Below are positions 1-7,259 of a DNA stretch of 14,892 nt, piece by piece. Source of the stretch: Bacteroidales bacterium (GTDB taxonomy: Bacteria > Bacteroidota > Bacteroidia > Bacteroidales > Muribaculaceae); the NCBI GenBank assembly GCA_004557385.1, contig SFEA01000047.1, positions 1 through 14,892 of the forward strand, given 5' to 3'. Every line of letters starts with the position of its first letter. Position 1 is the first letter of the stretch. The notes under the pieces are model-generated. The model made no database searches, had not been told where the DNA came from, and was given only the letters and a program-made list of their open reading frames with translations. The position numbers and the translations under genes are program-made.

Positions 1-21
1 TTTGTCGCAAAAGCAAAGTAA
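1..21 (+). CDS. Probable 3' end of an upstream gene (partial)
   Basis: The first seven codons of frame 1 read FVAKAK and then TAA at 19-21. Nothing about function can be read from six residues. The case for a real gene end is positional: a plus-strand intrinsic terminator starts five bases after the stop. Frame 2 stays open into the terminator and frame 3 stops at 31-33 region, so frame 1 is the only one that fits a gene end just before the hairpin. It could still be chance. Confidence 0.4.
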   Translation, partial: FVAKAK

Positions 22-25
22 CCAT

Positions 26-66
26 TTAGGGCTGACTCCTGCAATAGGTGCCAGCCCTAATTTTTT
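26..66 (+). terminator. Intrinsic terminator of the upstream transcript
   Basis: A perfect 9-bp inverted repeat (TTAGGGCTG at 26-34, CAGCCCTAA at 52-60) is followed directly by six T at 61-66. Part of the 17-nt loop (CCT/AGG) could extend the helix. No run of A lies to the left of the hairpin, so it is oriented for the plus strand. Confidence 0.8.
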
Positions 67-215
67 AGATTCTAAAAAAGTTTAGCGGACAGTAATAATA
101 TATAATATTCCGCCTTAGTTTGTAGGGGCATATCGATATACTCCATAACATATGCGGTGGTCGTAACGCCTCTCTCGCAGAAATTACGGATATATGCGTA
201 TAGTAACCGAGACAC
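67..215. other. Non-coding AT-rich stretch left of the inverted repeat
   Basis: No credible gene is seen. A weak hairpin (GCGGA at 85-89, TCCGC at 109-113) encloses a run of A and T. The stretch may belong to the same repeat element as 216-535, because one spurious minus-strand reading frame runs through both (72-299), but no internal symmetry proves this. Confidence 0.4.
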
Positions 216-535
216 AACCGCGCGAGCGGTTGCAATTAGCATAACCCCATGTTGACGGCAAACGTAGTGCAGCCGGCTACGTGGGGAAAGACGATGCAAC
301 CCAATAATATCAACCGTGGAGCGGTTGCAGATTCAGATATTTTGCGGTCAGTCAAATTGCTGAAGCACCGTGCACCGCACTTCGTGCGACGTCCGCTTTT
401 CTCGGTAAAATACCAGATTTGCTGGGCCTGCAACCGCTCCACGGTTGTGGGATTGTAGGAAGCGTCTGCCTGTCCCCACGTAGCCGCCTACGGCGTCAAC
501 GCGGGGTTACGAAAGCTGTAACCGCTCGCGCGGTT
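216..535. repeat. Long imperfect inverted repeat made of REP-like palindromes
   Basis: The left arm (216-330) and right arm (428-535) are reverse complements over several blocks in matching order: a 16-mer at 216-231 against 520-535; a block near 242-256 against 494-508 (about 14 of 16 matching); a 14-mer at 274-287 against 473-486; and a 20-mer at 311-330 against 428-447. Weaker symmetry (TATTTT with CGG/CCG) runs into the 97-nt loop, which holds its own hairpin (CGCAC TTC GTGCG, 377-389). The outer and inner blocks are themselves small palindromes: AACCGC/GCGGTT with a 4-nt loop and CAACCG/CGGTTG with a 5-nt loop. Several short reading frames cross the element on both strands, and the two arms encode similar arginine-rich peptides because they are copies of each other. 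It resembles a REP/BIME or MITE-like dispersed repeat. No transposase is present here. Confidence 0.75.
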
Positions 536-559
536 AATATCGCTGGCAGTCAAGTGTTT

Positions 560-949
560 ATGAGACTGAAATTTTTACTTGTTTTTTTAGCTGCATTTTT
601 AGCAGCCGATTGTTTTGCAAACAATGATGTGCAAATTGAATCGCTGTTTGGCAAAAGCCAAGCGCAAATTCAAGAATTTGCACTGCAAAACCAATTAATT
701 GCCATCGATGTGCTGGGCAAAAACACAATTGCGCTGCACAAAACCGAGCGAATCTCGGTTTGTGGCATCAAACCAATGGTGATTTTGCTGAATTTTGATG
801 GCGATGCGTGCAATTCAATTCAAATTACTGCTAAAACTCTAAGCGAAAGCGATGTTAAGGAACTGGAAACAAAGGTGAAAGCAAAAATATCGGTGCAGCA
901 AGATGAGTGCTTCGGCATTTATAATATTTTTCTTATAAAAACCTTATAA
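560..949 (+). CDS. Small secreted protein of unknown function
   Basis: A 129-residue protein that I do not recognise. Residues 1-20 form a signal peptide: Arg and Lys near the N terminus, a Leu/Ala/Phe core, and a likely signal peptidase I site after CFA. Cys18 does not sit in a good lipobox, so a lipoprotein is less likely. The mature part has three cysteines (C68, C84, C117), mixed hydrophobic strands and a Lys/Glu-rich helix near 93-110. The reading frame is open upstream to 419, but that extension runs through the inverted repeat and lacks coding character, so I take the ATG at 560, where the signal peptide begins. Only 24 nt separate the repeat from this start, and no TAnnTTTG promoter core is evident. 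Codon use is more AT-rich than in the following genes. It could have been acquired separately, but that is inference. Confidence 0.6.
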   Translation: MRLKFLLVFLAAFLAADCFANNDVQIESLFGKSQAQIQEFALQNQLIAIDVLGKNTIALHKTERISVCGIKPMVILLNFDGDACNSIQITAKTLSESDVKELETKVKAKISVQQDECFGIYNIFLIKTL

Positions 950-1019
950 TTAATTGAGCATCCATCTACTGCTGTGATGTACGCCTAATATGCAGCTATG
1001 CTACTCGAGCAATCAACCA

Positions 1020-1051
1020 ATTGCTTGTTCAATTCTTTTGCACTATCTTTG
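1020..1051 (+). promoter_or_regulatory. Bacteroidota-type promoter for murI
   Basis: TATCTTTG at 1044-1051 matches the TAnnTTTG -7 consensus exactly. ATTG at 1020-1023 serves as the -33 element, with 20 nt between. Transcription would start near 1058, giving a leader of about 20 nt before the ATG at 1078. This argues against the TTG start at 1021, which lies inside the promoter. Confidence 0.7.
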
Positions 1052-1077
1052 CAGTGAAACTGCGAAAAAAAAATTTT

Positions 1078-1917
1078 ATGAAAAACGAAAGCTGCACAGC
1101 AAAGTCGCCCATCGGGGTGTTTGATTCGGGTTTTGGCGGATTGACGATTCTGAAAGAAATCAGGCGCGTGATTCCGCAATACGATTATCTGTATCTTGGC
1201 GACAATGCCCGTGCGCCTTACGGCAGCCGCTCGTTCGACATCGTGTATCGGTTCACACTGGAAGCGGTGCGCTATTTGTTCGGCCAAGGGTGCGAACTGG
1301 TGATACTGGCATGCAACACAGCATCGGCAAAGGCGCTGCGCAGCATTCAGCAAAACGACCTGCCCAAAATCGACCCTAACCGCCGTGTGTTGGGCGTGAT
1401 ACGCCCCACTGCCGAGTGTGTAGGCAGCATGACGACGACGGGGCACATAGGCATTTTTGCCACTCCGGGGACGGTGCAAAGCCAATCGTACGACATGGAG
1501 ATAGGCAAGCTGCACCACGGCTTGACCACCGTGGGCCATGCCTGCCCGATGTGGGTGCCGCTGATTGAAAACAAGGAGAGCGAGGGCGATGGCGCCGACT
1601 ATTTTGTGAAAAAGGACATCGACCAGCTTCTGCACCACGACGGCGCTATCGACACCGTGATTTTGGGCTGCACACACTATCCGCTGCTTTTGCCAAAAAT
1701 AGAGAAATACATGCCCGAAGGAGTGAAGATTATTGCCCAAGGCCCTATAGTGGCAGCAAGCCTTGCCAACTACCTTGAGCGCCACAGCGAGATGGAACAA
1801 CGGCTGAGCCTGGGAGGCGGATGCCGCTACCTCACCACCGAATCGGCTGAGAAGTTCGGCGATTTGGCATCGATTTTCCTTGGCGAAGCCATCCACCCCG
1901 AGCACATCGATTTATAA
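1078..1917 (+). CDS. murI: Glutamate racemase
   Basis: Cofactor-independent glutamate racemase, which converts L-glutamate to D-glutamate in the cytoplasm for peptidoglycan precursor synthesis. The 279-residue length fits the family. The signature motifs are all present: FDSGFGGLT with D16/S17, the two catalytic cysteines in ACNTA (C79) and GCTHYPLL (C198), H200 beside the second, and GDNARAPYG at 41-49. The reading frame is open back to a TTG at 1021, but the ATG at 1078 is preferred because the extra residues precede the family's N terminus and overlap the promoter at 1020-1051. A symporter gene follows after 40 nt on the same strand and may be co-transcribed. Nothing suggests loss of function. 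Confidence 0.95.
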   Translation: MKNESCTAKSPIGVFDSGFGGLTILKEIRRVIPQYDYLYLGDNARAPYGSRSFDIVYRFTLEAVRYLFGQGCELVILACNTASAKALRSIQQNDLPKIDPNRRVLGVIRPTAECVGSMTTTGHIGIFATPGTVQSQSYDMEIGKLHHGLTTVGHACPMWVPLIENKESEGDGADYFVKKDIDQLLHHDGAIDTVILGCTHYPLLLPKIEKYMPEGVKIIAQGPIVAASLANYLERHSEMEQRLSLGGGCRYLTTESAEKFGDLASIFLGEAIHPEHIDL

Positions 1918-1957
1918 TTCTCCCGGCAAGCAACTATCAGCACCCACTACACACAAT

Positions 1958-3394
1958 ATGACGACACTTTTGATTTTGGCACTATATTTTGCGCTGCTCT
2001 ACGGTGTGAGCCGTGCCGTGAGCCGTGCCGAGGGCAACAGCGAGTTTTTCGGCGCAAGCCGCAAGTCGCCATGGCATTTGGTGGCGTTCGGCATGATTGG
2101 CGCATCGATTTCGGGCATCAGTTTTGTGAGCGTTCCGGGCATGGTCATCAGCTCGCAGATGACCTATTTGCAGACGTGCCTGGGCTTTATTTTGGGCTAT
2201 GCCGTGGTGGCGTTTGTGCTGCTGCCGCTCTACTACAAACTGCAGTTAACCAGCATCTACAGCTATCTTGGCGAGCGTTTCGGCAGAAAAAGCGAGGTCA
2301 CCGGAGCATCGTTTTTCGTTGCGAGCAAACTCATTGGAGCCGCGCTGAAATTCTATGTTGTGTGCATGCTGCTTCACGAATTGATATTTGAGCCGCTTGG
2401 CATCAACTTTGCCCTGACCGTGGCGCTGATGGTGGCGCTGATTTGGACGTACACTCGCCGTGGCGGAATACGCGCGCTGGTGTTCACCGACGTGCTTCAA
2501 ACCGCTTGCCTGTTGGCTGCCCTTGTGCTGATTTGCTTCGGGGTGCTGCATGCACTCAACCTCACTGCGGGGCAAGCTGTCGAAGCCATTTCACGGCATC
2601 CTTACAGCCGCATTTTTGTTTTCGACGACTGGATGTCGACGCAATACTTCTGGAAACAGTTCATTAGCGGCGCCTTCATTGTTGTGGTGATGACCGGACT
2701 CGACCAAGACATGATGCAAAAGAATCTCACATGCCGCACTCTGCGCGAATCGCAGAAAAACATGTGCTGCTACGGCTTGGCATTTGTGCCCGTCAACCTG
2801 CTTTTCCTCTCGCTGGGCGTGCTGCTGACTATGCTTGCCGCCAACCTCAATGTGCCACTGCCCGAAAACACCGACACACTGCTGCCAATGTTTGCCGCCA
2901 CGGGCAAACTGGGATTGTGGGCACAAGTGCTGTTCACGCTGGGCATTGTGTCGGCATCGTTCAGCAGCGCCGATTCGGCATTGACATCGCTCACCACCAC
3001 CTACTGCATCGACATACGCCGGCAAGCCACCGACGAGCGGCTGCGACGCCGTGCCCACCTTGGCATTTGCACACTGTTTGTGGCGTGCATTTTGGTTTTC
3101 CGATATGCTCAATCAACGTCGCTCCTCGACGCCATATACACGATTGTATCTTACACCTACGGGCCATTGCTTGGGCTATTTGCCTACGGGCTGTTCACTC
3201 GCCGGCATGTGCTCGACGGCGCCACGCCTTACATTGCCGTAGCTGCTCCGCTGCTTTGCCTGGGCATTGCGAAAGCCTCCTATGCCCTGTTTGGCTACAC
3301 CTTCGGCTACGAACTGCTGCTGCTAAACGGCGCTATCACCTTTGCCGCACTTTGGGCATTTTCGTTCATGCGGAAGCCATCGGCAGCCATCTGA
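1958..3394 (+). CDS. Sodium:solute symporter family protein (SSS/SLC5)
   Basis: A 478-residue inner-membrane protein with about 12-13 hydrophobic segments spread over its length, expected to use the sodium gradient to import a small solute. Family hallmarks are ASISGISFVSVPGMV (49-63) in an early helix, the GLDQDMMQKN segment (247-256) typical of SSS proteins, and the Ser-rich helix VSASFSSADSALTSLTT (331-347), which in this family contributes to the sodium site. The frame is open from 1880 inside murI, but the ATG at 1958 gives the normal N terminus ahead of the first membrane segment. It lies 40 nt after murI and shares its orientation. The substrate cannot be told from sequence: sugars, sialic acid, amino acids and carboxylates are all handled by relatives. 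No plus-strand terminator is obvious after it. Confidence 0.85.
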   Translation: MTTLLILALYFALLYGVSRAVSRAEGNSEFFGASRKSPWHLVAFGMIGASISGISFVSVPGMVISSQMTYLQTCLGFILGYAVVAFVLLPLYYKLQLTSIYSYLGERFGRKSEVTGASFFVASKLIGAALKFYVVCMLLHELIFEPLGINFALTVALMVALIWTYTRRGGIRALVFTDVLQTACLLAALVLICFGVLHALNLTAGQAVEAISRHPYSRIFVFDDWMSTQYFWKQFISGAFIVVVMTGLDQDMMQKNLTCRTLRESQKNMCCYGLAFVPVNLLFLSLGVLLTMLAANLNVPLPENTDTLLPMFAATGKLGLWAQVLFTLGIVSASFSSADSALTSLTTTYCIDIRRQATDERLRRRAHLGICTLFVACILVFRYAQSTSLLDAIYTIVSYTYGPLLGLFAYGLFTRRHVLDGATPYIAVAAPLLCLGIAKASYALFGYTFGYELLLLNGAITFAALWAFSFMRKPSAAI

Positions 3395-3408
3395 CTTCCC
3401 TTCACCAC

Positions 3409-3448
3409 AAAAAAACATCGGCTGAAGCAACCAAGCCCCAGCCGATGT
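3409..3448 (-). terminator. Intrinsic terminator of the TolB-like/amidase operon
   Basis: Ten-bp perfect inverted repeat (ACATCGGCTG at 3415-3424, CAGCCGATGT at 3439-3448) with a 14-nt loop. Read on the minus strand it is followed by seven T (A run at 3409-3415), about 35 nt past the amidase stop. On the plus strand no T run follows, so it would terminate the symporter transcript only weakly. Confidence 0.85.
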
Positions 3449-3482
3449 GATATATTGCCACGGCGCCTTTAGCGACGACGTG

Positions 3483-5861
3483 TTATTTCTTCAGCACCTT
3501 TGCCACCGAAATCTTTCCTTGGGCATCAGCCACGCGCACGATGTAGACACCTGCTGCAGCATTGAGTGCCACCTGTTGCGCGCCAACTCGCTCGGCAACC
3601 TTTGCACCATACACCGAGTAAACCTCGATGCGTGCAGCATCTACACCCTTCACATAGAGTGTTTCGCCTTCAATCCATGCATAAGCGCGGCTTTCAGCTG
3701 CCGCATCGTCGATGCTGTTCACTTCGGGCTTTTCGCCGGCATAGAAATAGGCTATACCCTGATTTGTTGAGAGCAACCATGCCTCGATGCTGCGGTCGCT
3801 GTATTGGTTCACGAGCACGTTGCCAGTGCAGTTTGTGTTGCGTCGGGTGGTCGACAAGCCGTCGCTCGGATACGAAGCAACATACTTGGGCGAGAAGAAG
3901 GTGTAAGTCCAATCGTTTGGAGCATATTGCACCTGCACCAGCTTCATATGGCCGCCGGTGATGTTGAGTGCTGCATCGTCGGTGGTTTGAGCAGGATTGC
4001 CGTTGGCATCGGTGGTTGAATAGCGCTTATCGTTGTAGTCGAGAAGCAAGCCGTAGGTGCTGCCATCGTACTCAAATTGGCGATAGGCATTACCCCAAGT
4101 CTTAAAGCCCGACATATAGTCGACACGAACGTCGTTCTTAATCTTTGTAGGGGTGCAGCCCGAACCGTTGAGCATGTAACCGTAACCGGTGGGATAAGCA
4201 CGAATCGACGAGTTTGAATACAGGCGCGTGCCATCGGCGGCGGTAACTTCAACAAGTTTTGATGGCGTAACACCTATTTCGCCGTTAGCCACAGGGAATT
4301 CGATGATGTGTGTTCCACCGGTAACGCCGTCAACCTTGCCATAGTTATCGTAAGCGAAAATCAATCGGCTGCCGTCAACGCCCGTCCAGGCACCGCCCAC
4401 TTCCACATAGTCGCCAAGGCGCACTATGTTGTTATCCTTGAGCGTGTTGTAGCTAATCACTGTCACCTTTGGAGCATCGGTGGCGTTCTCCCATACGTAG
4501 ATTCGCAAGTCGTGGGTGTTGCCCGAAGCATCCAAGCCACCAATGTTGCAGCCCACAATCTTTCCATCGAAAGCTCGCACGTCGGCAAGAGCCACCAATC
4601 CGCCTTCAACGCCGGTGCTGTTCAGGTCGTAGAGCCAGCTGCCGGTGCGGGCATCCACCACCTTCACATATTTTTGCTCATACACCATATAGAGCTTGCC
4701 GTCGTAGAAATCCATATTGCGCACCTTCGAGGCATCCCAGCCAAACTGCTCGAGAGAGCTTCGGGTTTCGCTGCAATTCCATGCCTCATTGAATGTCAAC
4801 GGCGGTGTCACTGCCTTACCAGTGAGTGTCACGGTCTTTGTCACTGCATTTCCATCGGTACCCACACTGGCAAACGTCACCTCACCGGTGTATTCGCCCG
4901 AAGCCGGAGGCGTGAATGTGACAGTCACCGTCGGGTTGCCATCGAGGAAGTTATAGTTTGGATAACCATCCACCACGATTCCGCTCGGCGAAACGCTGAA
5001 GATGCCGGCACAGCTTGCCGATGGAGTAACCGTGCACCATGCATTCAGCAGATTGCCGCTGAGGGTGAACGATTCGGTTGTCGACGAACCGGCTTCACAT
5101 TCCAGATAAAGGTTGTCGGTGCTCGATTCGATGTAAGGCACATTGGCGGTGCCGCCACCGCCACCGCCATACGGAGGCTCGGTAACCGAATAGTAGCCGT
5201 AGTAATTCAAATAATCGTATATGCCTTTGAGGTGACCGTCGACCCATGCTTTGAAGCCGGTGCCCGACGCATCCTGTATGAGTTGCCAATCGCTCCAGCA
5301 GTCGATAAACAGACCCTCGGTGAGCACCGATGGATAGGCCTCGCCTGCCGTAATCACGGTCCAGCCGTTATTCTTTATTCCGCGGTCAATCATCTCATAG
5401 CCTCCTGTGCCATCCACTTCGCCGAATTTGTTTATCAAACCGTTTTGCACGCACGAGGCAAGACTGTAACTGCCGTCGTAGTAATACCACGTCTCGGTGC
5501 CGTGCGCCGAGGCATTGGCAGCATTGAGGTGGAACGAAACAAATACGTCGGAATCGTAGGTGTAGCAATATGCGCGGCGTGGCGACAAGTCGATTTCGCC
5601 ACTAAAATCGTCCTCGAATCGTGTCATATACACATTGGCTCCCAGGCTGGTGAGCGTGTTATACACACTGCTGGCGCACTGAAGCACGAGCCACGACTCG
5701 GTGCAGTTGTTCTGCGTACTGCCGTTGTAAACTGCTCCGGGGTCGTCGCCACCGTGTCCGGGGTCAAGAATAATCACATAATCACTCCAATTGGCTTTTG
5801 CCATCGAAGGCACAAGCAGCATGGCAACTGCTGCCATTATCGAATAAAAAGTCCTTTTCAT
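3483..5861 (-). CDS. Secreted modular N-acetylmuramoyl-L-alanine amidase (Amidase_3) with sorting-type C terminus
   Basis: A 792-residue exported zinc amidase that should cleave the bond between N-acetylmuramic acid and L-alanine in peptidoglycan. Signal peptide 1-23 (AKA then NW). The Amidase_3 domain spans about 27-222, with the zinc/catalytic set visible: H36 in DPGHGG, E55, H111 in SFHLNA and E182 in LTEG. Next come a linker with six Gly (232-237), an Ig-like beta domain (about 240-352) ending in a TKTVTLTGKA strand, a long beta-rich region (about 355-700) with repeated 'DGKLY/DGKIV' blades that looks propeller-like, and a C-terminal domain of about 75 residues ending GVYIVRVADAQGKISVAKVL plus KK, typical of type A sorting tails of the type IX secretion system. 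Housekeeping Amidase_3 enzymes are much shorter. It follows the TolB-like gene by 9 nt on the same strand, so the two are one operon. Surface display or release is inferred from the tail. Confidence 0.88.
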   Translation of the reverse strand: MKRTFYSIMAAVAMLLVPSMAKANWSDYVIILDPGHGGDDPGAVYNGSTQNNCTESWLVLQCASSVYNTLTSLGANVYMTRFEDDFSGEIDLSPRRAYCYTYDSDVFVSFHLNAANASAHGTETWYYYDGSYSLASCVQNGLINKFGEVDGTGGYEMIDRGIKNNGWTVITAGEAYPSVLTEGLFIDCWSDWQLIQDASGTGFKAWVDGHLKGIYDYLNYYGYYSVTEPPYGGGGGGTANVPYIESSTDNLYLECEAGSSTTESFTLSGNLLNAWCTVTPSASCAGIFSVSPSGIVVDGYPNYNFLDGNPTVTVTFTPPASGEYTGEVTFASVGTDGNAVTKTVTLTGKAVTPPLTFNEAWNCSETRSSLEQFGWDASKVRNMDFYDGKLYMVYEQKYVKVVDARTGSWLYDLNSTGVEGGLVALADVRAFDGKIVGCNIGGLDASGNTHDLRIYVWENATDAPKVTVISYNTLKDNNIVRLGDYVEVGGAWTGVDGSRLIFAYDNYGKVDGVTGGTHIIEFPVANGEIGVTPSKLVEVTAADGTRLYSNSSIRAYPTGYGYMLNGSGCTPTKIKNDVRVDYMSGFKTWGNAYRQFEYDGSTYGLLLDYNDKRYSTTDANGNPAQTTDDAALNITGGHMKLVQVQYAPNDWTYTFFSPKYVASYPSDGLSTTRRNTNCTGNVLVNQYSDRSIEAWLLSTNQGIAYFYAGEKPEVNSIDDAAAESRAYAWIEGETLYVKGVDAARIEVYSVYGAKVAERVGAQQVALNAAAGVYIVRVADAQGKISVAKVLKK

Positions 5862-5870
5862 AGCATTAAA

Positions 5871-6749
5871 TCATTTGAAATCGGCAACATACACTTGCCC
5901 GTCGTTGAACGATGTGAACACAATCTTATTGCCGTCGGCGCTCACGCTGGGGCACATTTCCATGCGGTTGTCGGTTGCGGTAAGCGCCTTGCAGCGGCTG
6001 CCGTCGACGTTAATCATGAAAATGTCGCTCGAGGTGTAGGTGTGGCCGTTGTCAGTGCTTTTTTCGTACACAATCTGCGAGTTGTTCACCCAGCATGGGT
6101 TGAAGCCTCGGTCGAGCACTTTCTTGCCGCTGCCGTCAATGGCTATCACACACACATTATTGCCGTGATTAAACGCCACCTTCGTACCGTCGGGCGACAA
6201 AACGGCGCAAAACGACGCCCCCTTGTTGATGAGCTTTTTCACGCCTTTCGAATCAATAACATAAAGTCCGGCAGGTTCACACGACAGCGCTACGCCACTC
6301 GGCTGAACAATTGACATATAACGGGCGTTGGCTCGACGGTCGGCTACGCTGAGGCGTGTGCGCTCGGCAATGATGCGTTCACGCTTTCCGTCAATGCCTA
6401 TGCTCCACACCGACGAACGGTGTGCTATGCCCTTGGCTTTATCTGCCTTGATGCGCTCTCTCGCCACAATTTGCTTGGAATCCTTTCCCCATTCAAAACC
6501 AAAACCAACACCAGTCTGACTACTCACCTGCTTCAGGTTTTTGCCATCGCTGTCAATCACATACAAGTTGTCGTAACCATAGTTTGTAAAGGCAATGCGC
6601 TTGCCATCAGGCGACCAACGGGCGTTTTCATATCGCCCTCCTCCGTTTGTCAGCCGAACAAAATTGCTCAGACGCCCTTCCTTGAAGCTTTCGGCTTGGG
6701 CTGCACCCACGCTTGCCAGCGCAAGTGCCAAAATTAAAATTTTCTTCAT
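5871..6749 (-). CDS. Periplasmic TolB-like PD40 beta-propeller protein
   Basis: A 292-residue exported protein. Signal peptide 1-19 (AQA then ES). The rest is a series of TolB/PD40 repeats of the form 'W/L SPDGK-IAF' followed by 'LYVIDSDGK': near 45-73 (ARWSPDGKRIAF), 84-120, 185-215 (AVLSPDGTKVAF, then CVIAIDGSGK) and 262-292 (SVSADGNKIVF), so about five or six blades are visible. Such propellers usually bind proteins or glycans and are not enzymes. It is too short, and lacks the N-terminal domain, to be the TolB of the Tol-Pal system. It is the first gene of a two-gene operon with the amidase, so a role in binding cell-wall material or assisting that enzyme is plausible but unproven. Confidence 0.75.
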   Translation of the reverse strand: MKKILILALALASVGAAQAESFKEGRLSNFVRLTNGGGRYENARWSPDGKRIAFTNYGYDNLYVIDSDGKNLKQVSSQTGVGFGFEWGKDSKQIVARERIKADKAKGIAHRSSVWSIGIDGKRERIIAERTRLSVADRRANARYMSIVQPSGVALSCEPAGLYVIDSKGVKKLINKGASFCAVLSPDGTKVAFNHGNNVCVIAIDGSGKKVLDRGFNPCWVNNSQIVYEKSTDNGHTYTSSDIFMINVDGSRCKALTATDNRMEMCPSVSADGNKIVFTSFNDGQVYVADFK

Positions 6750-6803
6750 TAAATCAAGATAAAGGTTTATTGAATTACTAAAATTTGCTAATAAATAACA
6801 TTG

Positions 6804-6834
6804 CGAATTTAAAACATTTTCATTAATACCACAA
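6804..6834 (-). promoter_or_regulatory. Candidate promoter of the TolB-like/amidase operon
   Basis: On the minus strand TTG (plus 6832-6834) lies 20 nt before TAAATTCG (plus 6804-6811), one mismatch from the TAnnTTTG core. It would give a leader of about 50 nt before the ATG at 6749. No perfect core was found between the two divergent genes on this strand, so this is the best guess only. Confidence 0.3.
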
Positions 6835-6965
6835 TATTTTTAAAATAATTTTATGATATTTTTTTCATTTTTCTTTCGTTTGCGTATCTTCTACGGTAGT
6901 AGCATCGTTCTATAAACCACTAACTGCCTGCTAAATACTTAAATGCCTACCAAAAAATTCAAATA

Positions 6966-7000
6966 TTTTCACATTATATAAAAAATATTACGTATCTTTG
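6966..7000 (+). promoter_or_regulatory. Promoter of the exopolysaccharide locus
   Basis: TATCTTTG at 6993-7000 is a perfect TAnnTTTG core, identical to that of murI. The best -33 element is TTTTC at 6966-6970 with a slightly long 22-nt gap. An 8-bp inverted repeat (AATATTTT 6962-6969, AAAATATT 6982-6989) covers the space between the two elements and could be an operator, or only AT-rich symmetry. Transcription would start near 7007, leaving about 250 nt before the first gene. Confidence 0.6.
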
Positions 7001-7006
7001 CAATGC

Positions 7007-7259
7007 CGAATCAATTGTGTATTCATTGGTTTTGGCAACATATTTTGATACACCTTCGCAACACGTTGGAATACAGCTTATTAGATGTAATTCAACGACC
7101 CCAAGAATTGCATATAAGCATCTTATTAGCAACTTCTAACCCTTGATTTCAAAGCAATTCTTATAGAGAGTTTCGTTGTAAAGAAAAAATAGTATTTTAG
7201 CCCTCCCATCCTCTTATAGCTAAAATTCATGGGGGGGGGGATTTTTAAACTCCCACAAT
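7007..7259 (+). promoter_or_regulatory. Long structured 5' leader of the exopolysaccharide operon with a G10 tract
   Basis: The leader contains an outer 9-bp stem (AAGAATTGC 7103-7111 with GCAATTCTT 7154-7162) enclosing a small hairpin (ATAAG CAT CTTAT, 7114-7126), and then a separate 8-bp stem (ATTTTAGC 7194-7201 with GCTAAAAT 7219-7226). The 17-nt loop of that stem contains CCTCCC, which could pair with the ten G at 7231-7240 as a pseudoknot. No T run follows the hairpins, so they are not plain intrinsic terminators. No known riboswitch class and no UpxY/NusG-like gene is recognised here. A regulatory role is inferred. Confidence 0.45.

Noticed and set aside
340..350. Possible promoter core TATTTTG inside the repeat loop for the gene at 560
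   Set aside because: It lacks one T of TAnnTTTG, lies over 200 nt from the start with the right arm of the hairpin between, and has no -33 element.
72..458. Short reading frames on both strands within and beside the long inverted repeat (72-299, 236-442, 249-458)
   Set aside because: Their peptides repeat between the two arms and are Arg/Cys-rich, as expected from palindromic DNA. I treat them as by-products of the repeat.
1021..1077. TTG start of murI at 1021
   Set aside because: The added 19 residues precede the family N terminus and coincide with a perfect promoter core at 1044-1051.
985..1905. Open frame of 306 codons on the minus strand over murI
   Set aside because: It is antisense to a clear glutamate racemase and shows no recognisable motif. 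It also covers the murI promoter.
4308..6314. Open frame of 668 codons on the plus strand opposite the amidase and TolB-like genes
   Set aside because: It lies wholly antisense to two well supported genes, has no domain, signal or family motif, and its His/Val/Ala-rich composition is what an antisense frame over such genes gives.
7229..7240. G10 tract as a pure sequencing artefact
   Set aside because: The exact count may be wrong by one, which would itself change the reading frame, but a long G run is surely present. The uncertainty is stated with the finding.
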